A stretch of DNA of 64,000 bases. Origin: CAIQQQ01 sp040399685. GTDB taxonomy: Bacteria > Pseudomonadota > Alphaproteobacteria > Acetobacterales > Acetobacteraceae. A program made the position numbers and the translations under genes. Positions 50,844 to 60,541 of this stretch are shown here, piece after piece. The stretch covers positions 1 to 64,000 of the forward strand of contig JBBART010000012.1 in the NCBI GenBank assembly GCA_040399685.1, written 5' to 3'. The notes under the pieces were generated by a model, which searched no databases, had not been told where the DNA came from, and saw only the letters and a list, made by a program, of their open reading frames with translations. Every line of letters starts with the position of its first letter. Position 1 is the stretch's first letter.

Positions 50844-52385
50844 ATGCTCCGTGGCATCCTCACCGTTGGCGGCTGGACCCTTGCCAGTCGTATCCTTGGC
50901 TTTTTGCGCGACATCCTGATCGCCGCCCTGTTGGGCGCCGGCCCCATTGCCGACGCGTTCTTCGTGGCCAACAAATTGCCCAACCTGTTTCGCCGGCTGT
51001 TTGGCGAAGGCGCGTTCAATGCGGCCTTCGTGCCGTCCTTCGCTGGGCTGCTGCAAACCGAGGGCCGCGCCAGCGCCGCCGCCTTTGCGGAAGAAACCAT
51101 CGGTGTGATGGCGTTCTGGCTGCTGGGCATCACGCTGCTGGCCGAATTGTTCATGCCGCAGCTGATGGTGGTCTACGTCGCCGGGTATTCCGACCGCCCG
51201 GAAACCTTGGCGCTGGTCACCGAACTGTCCCGCATCGCCTTCCCCTATATGCCGCTGATCTGCCTCACGACGCTGATGTCCGGCGTGTTGAACGGGCTGG
51301 ACCGTTTCGCCGCCGCTGCCGCAGCCCCTGTGATTTACAATCTGGTCTCGATCGCCTGCATGTTCGGGCTGATCGCCTTCGTGCCCACCCCGGCGCACGC
51401 GCTCGCCTGGGGCGTCAGTGTGTCAGGCGTGTTCCAGCTGGCCTTGGTTGCCTGGGCTGTGCGCGCCGCCGGAATGCGGCTGCATCTGGTGCGCCCGCGC
51501 CTGTCGCCGCGTGTAAAGGTGCTCCTGCGGCGCATGGTGCCGGGCCTGCTCGGCGCCGGCGTGACGCAATTGAACCTCGCCATGGACGTGCTGATCGTCT
51601 CGTTTCTGCCGGCCGGCACGCAATCGGTGCTGTATTTTGCCGACCGCATCAACCAGTTGCCGCTCGGCATCATCGGCACCGCCGTCGGCACCGCCCTGCT
51701 GCCCACCCTCTCTCGCCAGGTGGCCGCCGGCTCTGAGGACGAAGCGATCGGAACCCTCAACCGTGCGCTGGAATACGCCCTTCTGCTCACCGTTCCCGCC
51801 GCTGTGGCGCTCGTTATGGTGGCCGAGCCGATCACATGGGTGTTGTTCGGCCGTGGCGCGTTCACGCCGCTGGCCGCCCATCTGTCCGCGCAATCCCTCG
51901 CCGCCTACGCCATCGGCCTGCCGGCCTTTGTGCTGGCCAAGGTGTTCGTGCCAGCCTTCTTCGCCCGCGGCGACACCGCCACCACCGTGCGCTGGGGCCT
52001 CACCGCCGTTGGGCTCAACCTCGCGCTGAACTTCGCCTTCATGATCCCGCTGCAACATATCGGCCCGGCCTTGGCCACCAGTTGCTCGGCCTGGTTCAAC
52101 ATCGCCTCGCTGGGCTTCATTTTGTATCGCCGCAAACACTTCGTCGCCGATGCCGCCTTGCGGCGTCGCGTGCCCGCCATGGCAGTCGCTGCCCTGGTGA
52201 TGGCGGGCGCCCTGTGGGGGCTGGAACGCGAGGTCTATGCCCCGCTCGCCCAGTCACCGCTGCGCTGGATCGGTCTCGGCGCGCTGATCGGCGGCGGCAT
52301 GGCCACCTATTTCACCACCGGCCAACTGCTCGGCGCGTTCGACATGCGCGCCGTGCTCGGCCGCCTGCGCCGTCGCCGCGCTTGA
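50844..52385 (+). CDS. murJ: Lipid II flippase MurJ
   Basis: MurJ moves lipid II across the inner membrane for peptidoglycan synthesis. The 513-residue product opens MLRGILTVGGWTLASRILGFLRDILIA, split here as MLRGILTVGGWT and RILGFLRDILIA. It has the DAFFVANKLPNLFRRLFGEGAFNAAFVP hallmark (LPNLFRRLFGEG with the essential Arg residues), fourteen membrane helices, and the PAFFARGDT motif near residue 375. ATG codons at 50826 and 50790 lie upstream but add residues unlike the family. It is a single-gene unit followed by trpS. Confidence 0.93.
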   Translation: MLRGILTVGGWTLASRILGFLRDILIAALLGAGPIADAFFVANKLPNLFRRLFGEGAFNAAFVPSFAGLLQTEGRASAAAFAEETIGVMAFWLLGITLLAELFMPQLMVVYVAGYSDRPETLALVTELSRIAFPYMPLICLTTLMSGVLNGLDRFAAAAAAPVIYNLVSIACMFGLIAFVPTPAHALAWGVSVSGVFQLALVAWAVRAAGMRLHLVRPRLSPRVKVLLRRMVPGLLGAGVTQLNLAMDVLIVSFLPAGTQSVLYFADRINQLPLGIIGTAVGTALLPTLSRQVAAGSEDEAIGTLNRALEYALLLTVPAAVALVMVAEPITWVLFGRGAFTPLAAHLSAQSLAAYAIGLPAFVLAKVFVPAFFARGDTATTVRWGLTAVGLNLALNFAFMIPLQHIGPALATSCSAWFNIASLGFILYRRKHFVADAALRRRVPAMAVAALVMAGALWGLEREVYAPLAQSPLRWIGLGALIGGGMATYFTTGQLLGAFDMRAVLGRLRRRRA

Positions 52386-52438
52386 CCACGCCCGAAATCC
52401 GCCGGACAAAACCGGCCCAACTCACGGACCATATTCCA

Positions 52439-53437
52439 ATGCAGCGTATTTTCTCGGGCATTCAGCCCACCGGCGTTCCGCATCTCGGCAACTATCTTGG
52501 CGCCGTGCGGAACTGGGTGGCGCTGCAAGACAGCCATGAGTGCCTGTATTGCGTGGTGGATCTGCACGCCATCACCGCCGATCACGACCCCAAAACGCTG
52601 GCCGGCTCCACACGTGACCTCGCGGCGTCGCTGATTGCCTGCGGCATCGACCCAGACAAGCACATCCTGTTCAACCAGTCCGCCGTGCACGCCCATGTGC
52701 GTCTCGGCTGGATCTTCACCTGCGTGGCCCGCATGGGCTGGCTGAACCGCATGACCCAGTTCAAGGACAAGGCCGGCAAGGACAAGGAGAACGTCTCCAC
52801 CGGCCTGTTCACCTACCCGAACCTGATGGCGGCCGACATCCTCGCCTATCACGCCACCCGCGTGCCGGTGGGCGAAGACCAGAAGCAGCACATCGAACTC
52901 GCCAACGACATCGCCGAGAAGTTCAATCACGACTACGGCGCCGATTTCTTCCCACGTATCGAACCCATGATCATGGGTCCCGCCGCCCGCGTCATGAGCC
53001 TGCGCGACGGCGCGAAGAAAATGAGCAAGTCGGACGCGTCAGATCAAAGCCGCATCAACCTCACCGATGATGCCGAGACGATCGCCCTCAAGATCAAACG
53101 CGCCAAAACCGATCCGGAGCCTTTGCCCAGCGAGACCGAAGGCCTGGAACAGCGCCCCGAAGCCCGTAATCTGGTCGGCATCTACGCCGCCCTCACCGAC
53201 ACCGACCACGCCAGCGTTCTGCGCCTGTTCGGCGGCCAGGGCTTTGGCAATTTCAAATCCAACCTCGCCGACCTGGTGGTGGAAAAGCTCGCCCCCATCG
53301 CCGCCGAAACCCGCCGGCTTCTGGCCGACCCGGCCCATGTGGACGCCATCCTGAAGAACGGCGCCCAACGCGCCGCCGCCATCGCCAACCCGATTGTGGA
53401 CGAAGCCGAACGGCTGGTGGGCTTCCTGAAGGTCTGA
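52439..53437 (+). CDS. trpS: Tryptophanyl-tRNA synthetase
   Basis: A class I synthetase of 332 residues. The HIGH-type motif lies in GVPHLGNYLGAV (residues 12-23) and the KMSKS motif in GAKKMSKSDASD (about 194-205). CVVDLHAITADHD and PVGEDQKQHIELANDIAEKFN are TrpRS-specific. It charges tRNA-Trp. The start follows 53 bp after murJ, an adjacency seen in other alphaproteobacteria. Confidence 0.96.
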   Translation: MQRIFSGIQPTGVPHLGNYLGAVRNWVALQDSHECLYCVVDLHAITADHDPKTLAGSTRDLAASLIACGIDPDKHILFNQSAVHAHVRLGWIFTCVARMGWLNRMTQFKDKAGKDKENVSTGLFTYPNLMAADILAYHATRVPVGEDQKQHIELANDIAEKFNHDYGADFFPRIEPMIMGPAARVMSLRDGAKKMSKSDASDQSRINLTDDAETIALKIKRAKTDPEPLPSETEGLEQRPEARNLVGIYAALTDTDHASVLRLFGGQGFGNFKSNLADLVVEKLAPIAAETRRLLADPAHVDAILKNGAQRAAAIANPIVDEAERLVGFLKV

Positions 53438-53501
53438 AGCTGAACTGCAAAACGAAACAGCCGAGGCCGATGGCCATCGGCACTGACAGAGGATCTCCGG
53501 A

Positions 53502-55352
53502 ATGCCCGTCTACCGCTCGCGCACAACAACCCACGGCCGCAATATGGCGGGCGCCCGAGGCCTCTGGCGTGCCACCGGCATGACCGATGCCGATTTCGGC
53601 AAGCCGATTATCGCCATCGCCAACTCTTTTACCCAGTTCGTGCCCGGGCATGTCCACCTGCAGGATCTTGGGCAGATGGTCGCCCGCGAGATCGAGGCGG
53701 CTGGCGGCGTTGCGAAGGAATTCAACACCATCGCCGTGGATGACGGCATCGCCATGGGCCATGGCGGCATGCTCTACAGCCTGCCGTCGCGCGAACTGAT
53801 CGCCGACAGCGTTGAATACATGGTCAATGCGCACTGCGCCGATGCGCTGGTCTGCATTTCCAACTGCGACAAGATCACCCCCGGCATGCTGATGGCCGCA
53901 TTGCGGCTCAACATCCCGGTCGTGTTCGTCTCTGGCGGACCGATGGAGGCCGGCAAGGTTGTGCATCGTGGCCAGAAGCGCACGGTGGATCTGGTCGATG
54001 CCATGGTGGCCGCGGCCGACAGCAGCCTCACCGATGAAGAGGTGAAGGTCATCGAGCGTTCCGCCTGCCCCACCTGCGGCTCCTGCTCCGGCATGTTCAC
54101 CGCCAACTCGATGAACTGCCTGAACGAGGCCCTTGGGCTGGCCCTGCCCGGCAACGGCACGGTGGTTGCGACCCATTCCGACCGTCGTGGCCTGTTCCTC
54201 GAAGCCGGGCGCGTGATTGTCGATCTCGCCAAGCGGTACTACGAGCAGGATGACGCCACGGCGCTGCCTCGCAACATCGCCACCTTCGAAGCGTTCGAGA
54301 ACGCGATGACGCTGGATATCGCCATGGGCGGTTCCACCAACACGGTGCTGCATCTGCTCGCCGCAGCCCATGAGGGCGGCATCGACTTCACGATGGCCGA
54401 TATCGACCGGCTGTCGCGGCGCGCGCCGGTGCTGTGCAAGGTGTCCCCCGCCGTGGCCAATGTGCATGTCGAGGACGTGCACCGTGCCGGCGGCATCATG
54501 GCCATCCTGGGCGAACTCGACCGCGCCGGGCTGATCCACACGAACGTGCCGACGGTGCACACCGCCAGCCTCGGCGAGGCGCTTGATCGTTGGGACGTGC
54601 AGCGCACCACCAACAAGACCGTGCACGACTTCTTCAGCGCAGCCCCCGGCGGCGTGCCGACCACGCAAGCCTTCAGCCAGTCGGAACGCTGGGAAGACCT
54701 GGATCTCGACCGTGAGAAGGGCGTTGTCCGCAACCTCGACCATGCATTCTCTCTCGATGGCGGCCTCGCGGTGCTCTACGGCAACCTCGCGGAAGACGGT
54801 TGTATCGTGAAGACGGCCGGCGTGGATGCCAGCATTCTGGCCTTCACCGGCCCGGCACGCATCTTCGAAAGCCAGGACGCGGCGGTTGAGGGTATCCTGG
54901 GTGGCCGTGTTGCGTCCGGCGACGTTGTGCTGATCCGCTACGAAGGCCCCAAGGGCGGGCCGGGGATGCAGGAGATGCTCTACCCCACCAGCTATCTGAA
55001 ATCGAAGGGGCTGGGCAAGGCATGCGCCCTGGTCACCGACGGCCGGTTCTCCGGCGGATCGTCGGGCCTTTCGATCGGGCATGTCTCGCCCGAGGCGGCT
55101 GAGGGCGGGCTGATCGGACTGGTGGAGGACGGCGATCACATCGAGATCGACATCCCGAACCGCTCCATTCGTCTGGCGGTTGCCGATGACATCCTGGCCG
55201 AGCGTCGCGCCGCAATGGAGCTGCGCGGCCCGCTGGCGTGGCAGCCGGTGAACCGTGAGCGTTATGTGTCCACGGCGTTGCGCGCCTATGCAGCACTGAC
55301 CACCAGTGCGGCTCGTGGCGCGGTGCGCGATCTGGACCAGCGCCGGCGGTAG
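53502..55352 (+). CDS. ilvD: Dihydroxy-acid dehydratase
   Basis: IlvD dehydrates 2,3-dihydroxy-acids in isoleucine and valine synthesis using an Fe-S cluster. The 616-residue product is of the long E. coli type. It has SFTQFVPGHVHLQDLG, the cluster Cys in SNCDKITPGML (about residue 123) and PTCGSCSGMFTANSMN (about 190-205), GGSTNTVLHLLA, and DGRFSGGSSGLSIGHVSPEAA near the C-terminus. AGAGGATC about 10 bp upstream supports the start. It is followed by copy 3 of the double-hairpin repeat. Confidence 0.96.
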   Translation: MPVYRSRTTTHGRNMAGARGLWRATGMTDADFGKPIIAIANSFTQFVPGHVHLQDLGQMVAREIEAAGGVAKEFNTIAVDDGIAMGHGGMLYSLPSRELIADSVEYMVNAHCADALVCISNCDKITPGMLMAALRLNIPVVFVSGGPMEAGKVVHRGQKRTVDLVDAMVAAADSSLTDEEVKVIERSACPTCGSCSGMFTANSMNCLNEALGLALPGNGTVVATHSDRRGLFLEAGRVIVDLAKRYYEQDDATALPRNIATFEAFENAMTLDIAMGGSTNTVLHLLAAAHEGGIDFTMADIDRLSRRAPVLCKVSPAVANVHVEDVHRAGGIMAILGELDRAGLIHTNVPTVHTASLGEALDRWDVQRTTNKTVHDFFSAAPGGVPTTQAFSQSERWEDLDLDREKGVVRNLDHAFSLDGGLAVLYGNLAEDGCIVKTAGVDASILAFTGPARIFESQDAAVEGILGGRVASGDVVLIRYEGPKGGPGMQEMLYPTSYLKSKGLGKACALVTDGRFSGGSSGLSIGHVSPEAAEGGLIGLVEDGDHIEIDIPNRSIRLAVADDILAERRAAMELRGPLAWQPVNRERYVSTALRAYAALTTSAARGAVRDLDQRRR

Positions 55353-55379
55353 TAGAGCCTGTCGTTATTGCAGGAAAAT

Positions 55380-55500
55380 CTTCTTTTTCTGGAGAAAAAG
55401 AAGCAAAAAGACTTTCATTCATTTCGATGTATGGCGCGGCATCTGCCGCGCCATACATCTGAATTCATGAAGTTTTTTGGTTCTTTTTTCAAAAAAGAAC
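55380..55500 (-). repeat. Double-hairpin intergenic repeat, copy 3
   Basis: The left hairpin CTTCTTTTTCT-GG-AGAAAAAGAAG (55380-55403) and right hairpin GTTCTTTTTT-C-AAAAAAGAAC (55480-55500) enclose a perfect 15-bp palindrome stem ATGTATGGCGCGGCA (55427-55441) with its complement at 55444-55458. Same orientation as copy 2. It fills the gap between the convergent ilvD and kup genes and probably terminates both. Confidence 0.9.
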
Positions 55501-55527
55501 GTCTTCGCCTGCCTTACATATCTTCCC

Positions 55528-57477
55528 TCAGATCGCCACCCGCACCCCAAGTTCCACCACCCGGTCGCTGGGAATTCTGAAGAATTCCGTGGCCGGCGTG
55601 GCGTTGCGGGCCAGCACCAGAAACAGCCACATGCGCCAGATCGGCATTCTCGGCGCCATCGCCGCCACCAGGGTCTCGCGGCCCAGGAAGTAGCTGGCCT
55701 GCATCGGCTCGATCGCCACGCCCTGTTCGCGGATCAGCGCGATATCGCGGGGCAGGTTGGGGCTTTCCATATAGCCGTAGCGCAGCATCACGCGGTGGAT
55801 GCCGGGCGCCAGTTCCGTGACCACGGCGCGTTCGTCGACGCCGATTTCGGGCAGGTCGAGGTTATTTACCGTCACGAACAGCACTTTCTCATGCAGCACC
55901 TTGTTGTGCTTGAGGTTGTGCAGCAGGGCTGCCGGCACGTAGTCCGGGTTGCCGGTCATGAAAATGGCCATGCCCGGCACGCGGACGGTGCGGGAATGCG
56001 GCAGGCGGGCGAGGAAGCTGGCCAACGGAAGACTGTCGTGCTTCCAGCGTTCCAGCAGCAGGTCCCGTCCGCGTTTCCAGCTTGTCATCAGCGCCAGCAT
56101 GCCCGCGCCGAGCACCAGCGGCACCCATCCGCCCTCGGGGATCTTCAGCGCGTTGGCGGCGAAGAACACCGCATCGATGATGAAGAACGAGCCGAACACC
56201 AGCACGGCGCGGGTGCGGGACCAGTGGAACTGGCGGCGGAACACCACCATGGCCAGCACGCAGGTGCACAGGAACGTGGCCGTCACGGCGATGCCATAGG
56301 CCGAGGCCAGCGAGTCAGATGTGCGGAACGCGAACACCAGCAGCAGCACGCCCAGCAGCAATGCTGTGTTCACCTGCGGCACATAGATCTGGCCTTCCTC
56401 GGTGGCGCTGGTGTGATTGACGCTCATGCGCGGCAGGAAGCCGAGTTGCATGCACTGCCGCGTGACGGAATATGCGCCGGAGATCAGCGCCTGGCTGGCG
56501 ATGACGGTGGCCATGGTGGCCAGGATCACCAGCGGTATCAGCGCCCAACTTGGCGCCATCAGATAGAACGGGTTGGAGGCGGCGGCCGGCTCGGCCAGAA
56601 CCAGCGCGCCCTGACCGAAATAATTCAGCACCAGGCAGGGCAGCACGAAGAACAGCCACGCCAGACGGATGGAGCGTGCGCCGAAGTGGCCCATGTCGGC
56701 ATAAAGCGCCTCGGCCCCGGTCACGGCCAGCACCACGGACCCAAGGGTCACGAACGCCAGCCAGCCATGGCGCACGCAGAGAGAGATGCCGTAGGTGGGC
56801 GACAACGCGGCCAGCACCTGTGGGTGCTGCACGATCTGCGCGATGCCCATCAGGGCGATGATGAGGAACCACAGCGTCATCACCGGCCCAAAGATGCGGC
56901 CCATGCTGCCGGTGCCGCGCGATTGCACGGCGAACAAGCAGATAATGACGATGACGGCGATGGGCAGCACCACGTCCTGCAATTGCGGCGCGGCGATCTC
57001 CAGCCCCTCCACCGCCGACAGCACGGAGATGGCCGGTGTGATCACGCCGTCGCCAAAGAACAGGCAGGCGCCGGCCACGCCCACCAGCGCCACGGCGGCG
57101 CGCGCGCGCTTGCCGGTGCAACTGCGCTGGGCGAGCACCATCAGCGCCAGGATGCCACCCTCGCCGCGGTTGTCGGCGTGCATCACCAGCATCACGTATT
57201 TCACGGTGACGACCAGGATCAACGCCCAGAAAATCAGTGACAAGATGCCAAGCACGTCATTCTGGACGATGTGGTCGTGGCCGAAATGTTCCAGGCTGGC
57301 CTTGAACGCATAAAGCGGGCTGGTGCCGATATCGCCATACACCACCCCCAGCACCCCCAGCAGCGCGCCCGCGCTGACGGTCTGGGCGTGGGCTGGCGCG
57401 CCATGCGGGGCCGGACCTTGCGGCGGCACGCTGGTGGGACTGGTCTCAACGTCTGGGCTATTCGCTGATGTGCTCAT
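55528..57477 (-). CDS. kup: Low-affinity potassium transporter Kup
   Basis: Kup takes up K+ with H+ across the inner membrane. The 649-residue product has about twelve helices in residues 35-450 starting ALLGVLGVVYGDIGTSPLYAF (the family signature GVVYGDIGTSPLY), GDGVITPAISVLSAVEGL, and a C-terminal cytoplasmic domain (about 470-649) ending VVELGVRVAI. The start at 57477 is preferred because GGGGACCC lies 6 bp upstream; the in-frame ATG at 57492 is the alternative. Confidence 0.94.
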   Translation of the reverse strand: MSTSANSPDVETSPTSVPPQGPAPHGAPAHAQTVSAGALLGVLGVVYGDIGTSPLYAFKASLEHFGHDHIVQNDVLGILSLIFWALILVVTVKYVMLVMHADNRGEGGILALMVLAQRSCTGKRARAAVALVGVAGACLFFGDGVITPAISVLSAVEGLEIAAPQLQDVVLPIAVIVIICLFAVQSRGTGSMGRIFGPVMTLWFLIIALMGIAQIVQHPQVLAALSPTYGISLCVRHGWLAFVTLGSVVLAVTGAEALYADMGHFGARSIRLAWLFFVLPCLVLNYFGQGALVLAEPAAASNPFYLMAPSWALIPLVILATMATVIASQALISGAYSVTRQCMQLGFLPRMSVNHTSATEEGQIYVPQVNTALLLGVLLLVFAFRTSDSLASAYGIAVTATFLCTCVLAMVVFRRQFHWSRTRAVLVFGSFFIIDAVFFAANALKIPEGGWVPLVLGAGMLALMTSWKRGRDLLLERWKHDSLPLASFLARLPHSRTVRVPGMAIFMTGNPDYVPAALLHNLKHNKVLHEKVLFVTVNNLDLPEIGVDERAVVTELAPGIHRVMLRYGYMESPNLPRDIALIREQGVAIEPMQASYFLGRETLVAAMAPRMPIWRMWLFLVLARNATPATEFFRIPSDRVVELGVRVAI

Positions 57478-57534
57478 TGGGTCCCCGCTCATCGGCAGAA
57501 GCCGCCAATACGCCGGGGCTTCCGGCGGCGCAAC

Positions 57535-58203
57535 CTAGGCGCGGCTTCCGAAGATGGCCGAGCCGACGCGGACATGCGTGGCGCCGTGCGCAATCGCGGT
57601 TTCGAAATCGCCGGACATGCCCATCGACACAACGCCAAGGCCGTGCCGGGCGGCGCAGGCGGCCAGCCAATCGAAATGGACGGCGGGGTCCTGATCGGCG
57701 GGGGGAATGCACATCACGCCGGTGAGGGACGCGCCGAAGCGGGCCTGGCAGGCCTCAATGAAATGGTCGGCCTCGGCGGTGGGAATGCCGGATTTCTGCG
57801 GCTCGTCGCCAACATTGATCTGCACCAACAGGTCCGGCCTGCGCCCTTCCTGCTCGATCGCGGTGGCGATGGCGTCTGCCAGCCTGGGGCGGTCGAGGGT
57901 TTCAATCACGTCCGCCACCCGCACGGCGTCGCGCGCCTTGTTGGTCTGCAGGCCGCCGATGATGTGCAGGCGCAGCTGCGGCCATGTTTCGCGCAGGGTC
58001 GGAAACTTCATGGCCGCCTCCTGCACGCGGTTCTCGCCGAAGTGAAGCTGGCCGGTGCGCAGCGCCTCCTCGGCGGCGGCGATGGGGTGCATCTTGGACA
58101 CCGCGACCAGCGTGACGCTGTCGGCGGCGCGGCCACAGCCCGCTGCGGCTGCGGCGATGCGGGCATGAATGGAGGCGAGGTTCTGGGTGATGAGAGAGGG
58201 CAT
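57535..58203 (-). CDS. yggS: YggS-family pyridoxal-phosphate homeostasis protein
   Basis: A 222-residue alanine-racemase-fold protein that binds PLP without known catalysis and keeps PLP and amino-acid pools balanced. It has VTLVAVSKMHP with the PLP Lys (about residue 37), LHFGENRVQEA, LHIIGGLQTNKA (the usual HxIGxLQxNK) and LVQINVGDEPQKSGI. The end GMSGDFETAIAHGATHVRVGSAIFG is characteristic. The start at 58203 matches the family; the frame is open further up to 58341 but the added 46 residues are not typical. It lies 57 bp downstream of the kup start, on the same strand. Confidence 0.92.
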   Translation of the reverse strand: MPSLITQNLASIHARIAAAAAGCGRAADSVTLVAVSKMHPIAAAEEALRTGQLHFGENRVQEAAMKFPTLRETWPQLRLHIIGGLQTNKARDAVRVADVIETLDRPRLADAIATAIEQEGRRPDLLVQINVGDEPQKSGIPTAEADHFIEACQARFGASLTGVMCIPPADQDPAVHFDWLAACAARHGLGVVSMGMSGDFETAIAHGATHVRVGSAIFGSRA

Positions 58204-58503
58204 CCGCGCAGGCTTGTCGCTCCTGCCGCTCCCGGTCAAGCCGCTTGTCACGCAATAAGAGCGCAGGGCGTTGTTGCGAATGCGCCACAGTGTTTCGTAA
58301 ATGCCATGCAACACGTGTTCATCGGATTGCGGGAAGGCCATGTGCGGTTCAATACTCTGTCCAGGTCTGGCTGCTCCCGCCTATCATGGTGTTGTTCCGG
58401 TTGTTCCCCCCGATGGTTTTCGGGGCAGGTCAGCGGGATACCTGGGAAACGGGGCGGGGCTTGGTAATCCGCTGGAGCGTTCCAGCGACTTGAGGAGATT
58501 ATA
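58204..58503 (+). promoter_or_regulatory. Leader/promoter region of the porin gene (300 bp, no gene)
   Basis: No convincing gene. It holds the hairpin GCTGGA-GCGT-TCCAGC (58471-58486) directly before the ribosome site GAGGAG (58492-58497), and a looser CCCCCGATGG/TTTTCGGGG pairing near 58408-58425. The hairpin beside the Shine-Dalgarno could stabilise or control the porin mRNA. The promoter of yggS must also start here on the other strand. Confidence 0.4.
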
Positions 58504-59817
58504 ATGCGTAAGATCATGCTGGCCGCTACGGCCCTCGCTGGCTTCTCGGCCCTGGCCATGAGCGCCCAGGCTGCTGAGCCCGTCCTGACCACCGACTCGT
58601 TCAACAAGGGCCTGTCCACGGGCGCCGAGCTTGCTCCTGGCACCTACACCGTGCGCCTGCGCATGCTGTTGACCTCCGAGCTGAGCTACGGCACGGACAG
58701 CCTGAGCAAGACCACAACCGCCAAGAACAGCGGCGTTCTGCTCGGCACCTATGCCCGTATCTACCCGAAGTTTGACGCGGTTGCCGCGAACGGCCTCGAA
58801 TACGGTGCGACCGTCGAAGTTCGTCAGAACAGCGGCAACAACAGCACGACCGGCAACACCTTGTTCTTCCGTCGCTACAACGGCTATGTCGGCACCCCGA
58901 CGCTTGGTCGCGTGTTCTTCGGCCCTGAGAACAACGCGCTGGCACGTCTCGCCGCCGGCACGACCATGGAAGACTATGACGCCAACGGCGGCTTCAACGG
59001 CGACGTTCCGACCTCGAACAACGCCGGCGCTGCTCTGAACTTCATGTCGATGCGCGGTGGGACCTTCTACACCACCAACAAGATCGTCTACATCTCGCCT
59101 GCTTTCGCTGGTTTCAGCGTCGGCGCGTCGTGGGAGCCAAGCCAGTCGACGGGTGACCTGCAGGCCGCGAACACCTTCGCAGGAACCAACGCTACCGGTT
59201 CGCAGACCTCTTCGTTCGCTGGTGGCGCCATCCTGCGTCGCAACACCTTCGACGTTGCTGCTCAGTACAAGGGCTCGTTCGGCCCCGTCGCCGTCACCTC
59301 GTTCGTCGGTTACCTGACCTCGGGTCACGTCAACGACAGCACCGCAACCGCAGCCACCCGCCAGTTCAAGAACCTCAGCGTCATCGCTGCTGGTGCTCGT
59401 CTGACCTACGGCCCGGCCGCTATCGGCGGCACGTTCAACACGGGTGACATCGATGCCAACGGCGGCGGCTCGCTGATCCGTCAGGGCAACCGCAAGGCGT
59501 TCAACGCCATCGCGGGCGCTCAGTACACGATCGGCCCGGTCATCATGGGCGTGCAGTACATCAACAACGACTCGGCCGGCAACTTCAACGCGAACTTCCT
59601 GCGCAGCAACCTGCACGAAGTCGGCGTCTCGGTTGGCGGCGCCTACGACTACGCTCCGGGCGCTACCCTGTTCCTCTCGACGCTGTATGGCACGCGTCAC
59701 CAGGGCGGCTGGGACTTCGGCACGGTCGCCGCTTCGACCGGCACCGGCATCAACTCGAAGGTCCGCAACTCGACGCAGGCTCGCGCGATCCAGATCGGCA
59801 ACACCTTTAAGTGGTAA
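58504..59817 (+). CDS. Outer-membrane porin
   Basis: A 437-residue beta-barrel porin. The signal peptide MRKIMLAATALAGFSALAMSAQA is cleaved before AEPVLTT. Alternating hydrophobic strands run throughout and the protein ends in the aromatic FKW, the outer-membrane insertion signal. RVFFGPENNALARL near residue 138 may lie at the constriction loop. Codon use is strongly biased to preferred C-ending codons and GCT/GGC alanine-glycine forms, and the ribosome site and terminator are strong, all signs of high expression. It is likely a major general porin. Confidence 0.93.
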   Translation: MRKIMLAATALAGFSALAMSAQAAEPVLTTDSFNKGLSTGAELAPGTYTVRLRMLLTSELSYGTDSLSKTTTAKNSGVLLGTYARIYPKFDAVAANGLEYGATVEVRQNSGNNSTTGNTLFFRRYNGYVGTPTLGRVFFGPENNALARLAAGTTMEDYDANGGFNGDVPTSNNAGAALNFMSMRGGTFYTTNKIVYISPAFAGFSVGASWEPSQSTGDLQAANTFAGTNATGSQTSSFAGGAILRRNTFDVAAQYKGSFGPVAVTSFVGYLTSGHVNDSTATAATRQFKNLSVIAAGARLTYGPAAIGGTFNTGDIDANGGGSLIRQGNRKAFNAIAGAQYTIGPVIMGVQYINNDSAGNFNANFLRSNLHEVGVSVGGAYDYAPGATLFLSTLYGTRHQGGWDFGTVAASTGTGINSKVRNSTQARAIQIGNTFKW

Positions 59818-59852
59818 GCTGCTAACTGGCTCGATTGAGTTGACTTGACGGC

Positions 59853-59880
59853 AAAAGGGCGGGGTTTTCCCCGCCCTTTT
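59853..59880 (+). terminator. Strong intrinsic terminator of the porin gene
   Basis: AAAAGGGCGGGG-TTTT-CCCCGCCCTTTT is a perfect 12-bp stem with a 4-nt loop, starting 36 bp past the stop and followed by GTTTTG. Confidence 0.92.
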
Positions 59881-60002
59881 GTTTTGTCCGCTCCCCCGGA
59901 TTGGGGAGCCGGCCCGACAAGGATCTTGGCGGCCCGCCCAGATTGGGCTACGACCGCCGCTTCCGGCATTCTGCCAGCCTCGACCTGATGAACGGATTTC
60001 CC

Positions 60003-60536
60003 ATGCGTTTCCGCCCTGGCGTGTTGACCTACCTCTGCGCCGCTTTGCTGGTTTTGGCTGGCTGTAGCAACGCGGTGCGCGTCAGCAACGATGACGATTA
60101 CGCCACCGGCCGCATCACGAGCCAGCCGCGCGGGTCGATCTCCGGCAATGACAGCAGCATTCTTTTCTCGAATTCAGACGGCAAAAAAGGCACCTCCGCC
60201 GATGCCGGCGCCGGCGCGCTGGGCGTGAACGCCTTTCTGTGGCGCGGTGCGCTGGACACGTTGTCGTTCATGCCGCTCTCCTCGGCCGACCCGTTCGGCG
60301 GCGTGATCATCACCGACTGGTATCAGCCCCCCTCTGGCAACGGCGAGCGCTTCAAGGCAACCGCCTATATTCTCGGCCGCCAGTTGCGCGCCGACGGCGT
60401 GAAGGTGGCCTTGTTCCGCCAGGTTCAGCAGGGCGGCCAATGGGTGGATGCCCCGGTGAGCAACGCCACCACCAGCGACATTGAAAACAAGGTGCTGGGC
60501 CGCGCCCGCGAGTTGCGCGCCGGCAGCGGCGGCTGA
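60003..60536 (+). CDS. DUF3576 lipoprotein
   Basis: A 177-residue lipoprotein (signal with Cys21 in VLAGC) whose body matches DUF3576: NAFLWRGALDTLSFMPLSSADPFGGVIITDWY is the hallmark, read here as NAFLWRGALDTLSFMP and DPFGGVIITDWY. The family is found next to leuS-lptE in alphaproteobacteria and is probably linked to the outer membrane. Its function is unknown. ATG 59988 is an earlier alternative start. The following MITE-like element begins 6 bp past the stop. Confidence 0.85.
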   Translation: MRFRPGVLTYLCAALLVLAGCSNAVRVSNDDDYATGRITSQPRGSISGNDSSILFSNSDGKKGTSADAGAGALGVNAFLWRGALDTLSFMPLSSADPFGGVIITDWYQPPSGNGERFKATAYILGRQLRADGVKVALFRQVQQGGQWVDAPVSNATTSDIENKVLGRARELRAGSGG

Positions 60537-60541
60537 TGCTG

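Noticed and set aside
55477..57240. 587-codon + strand ORF opposite kup
   Set aside because: It is rich in Gln, His and Arg with no motif and is fully antisense to kup, whose signature sequences are clear.
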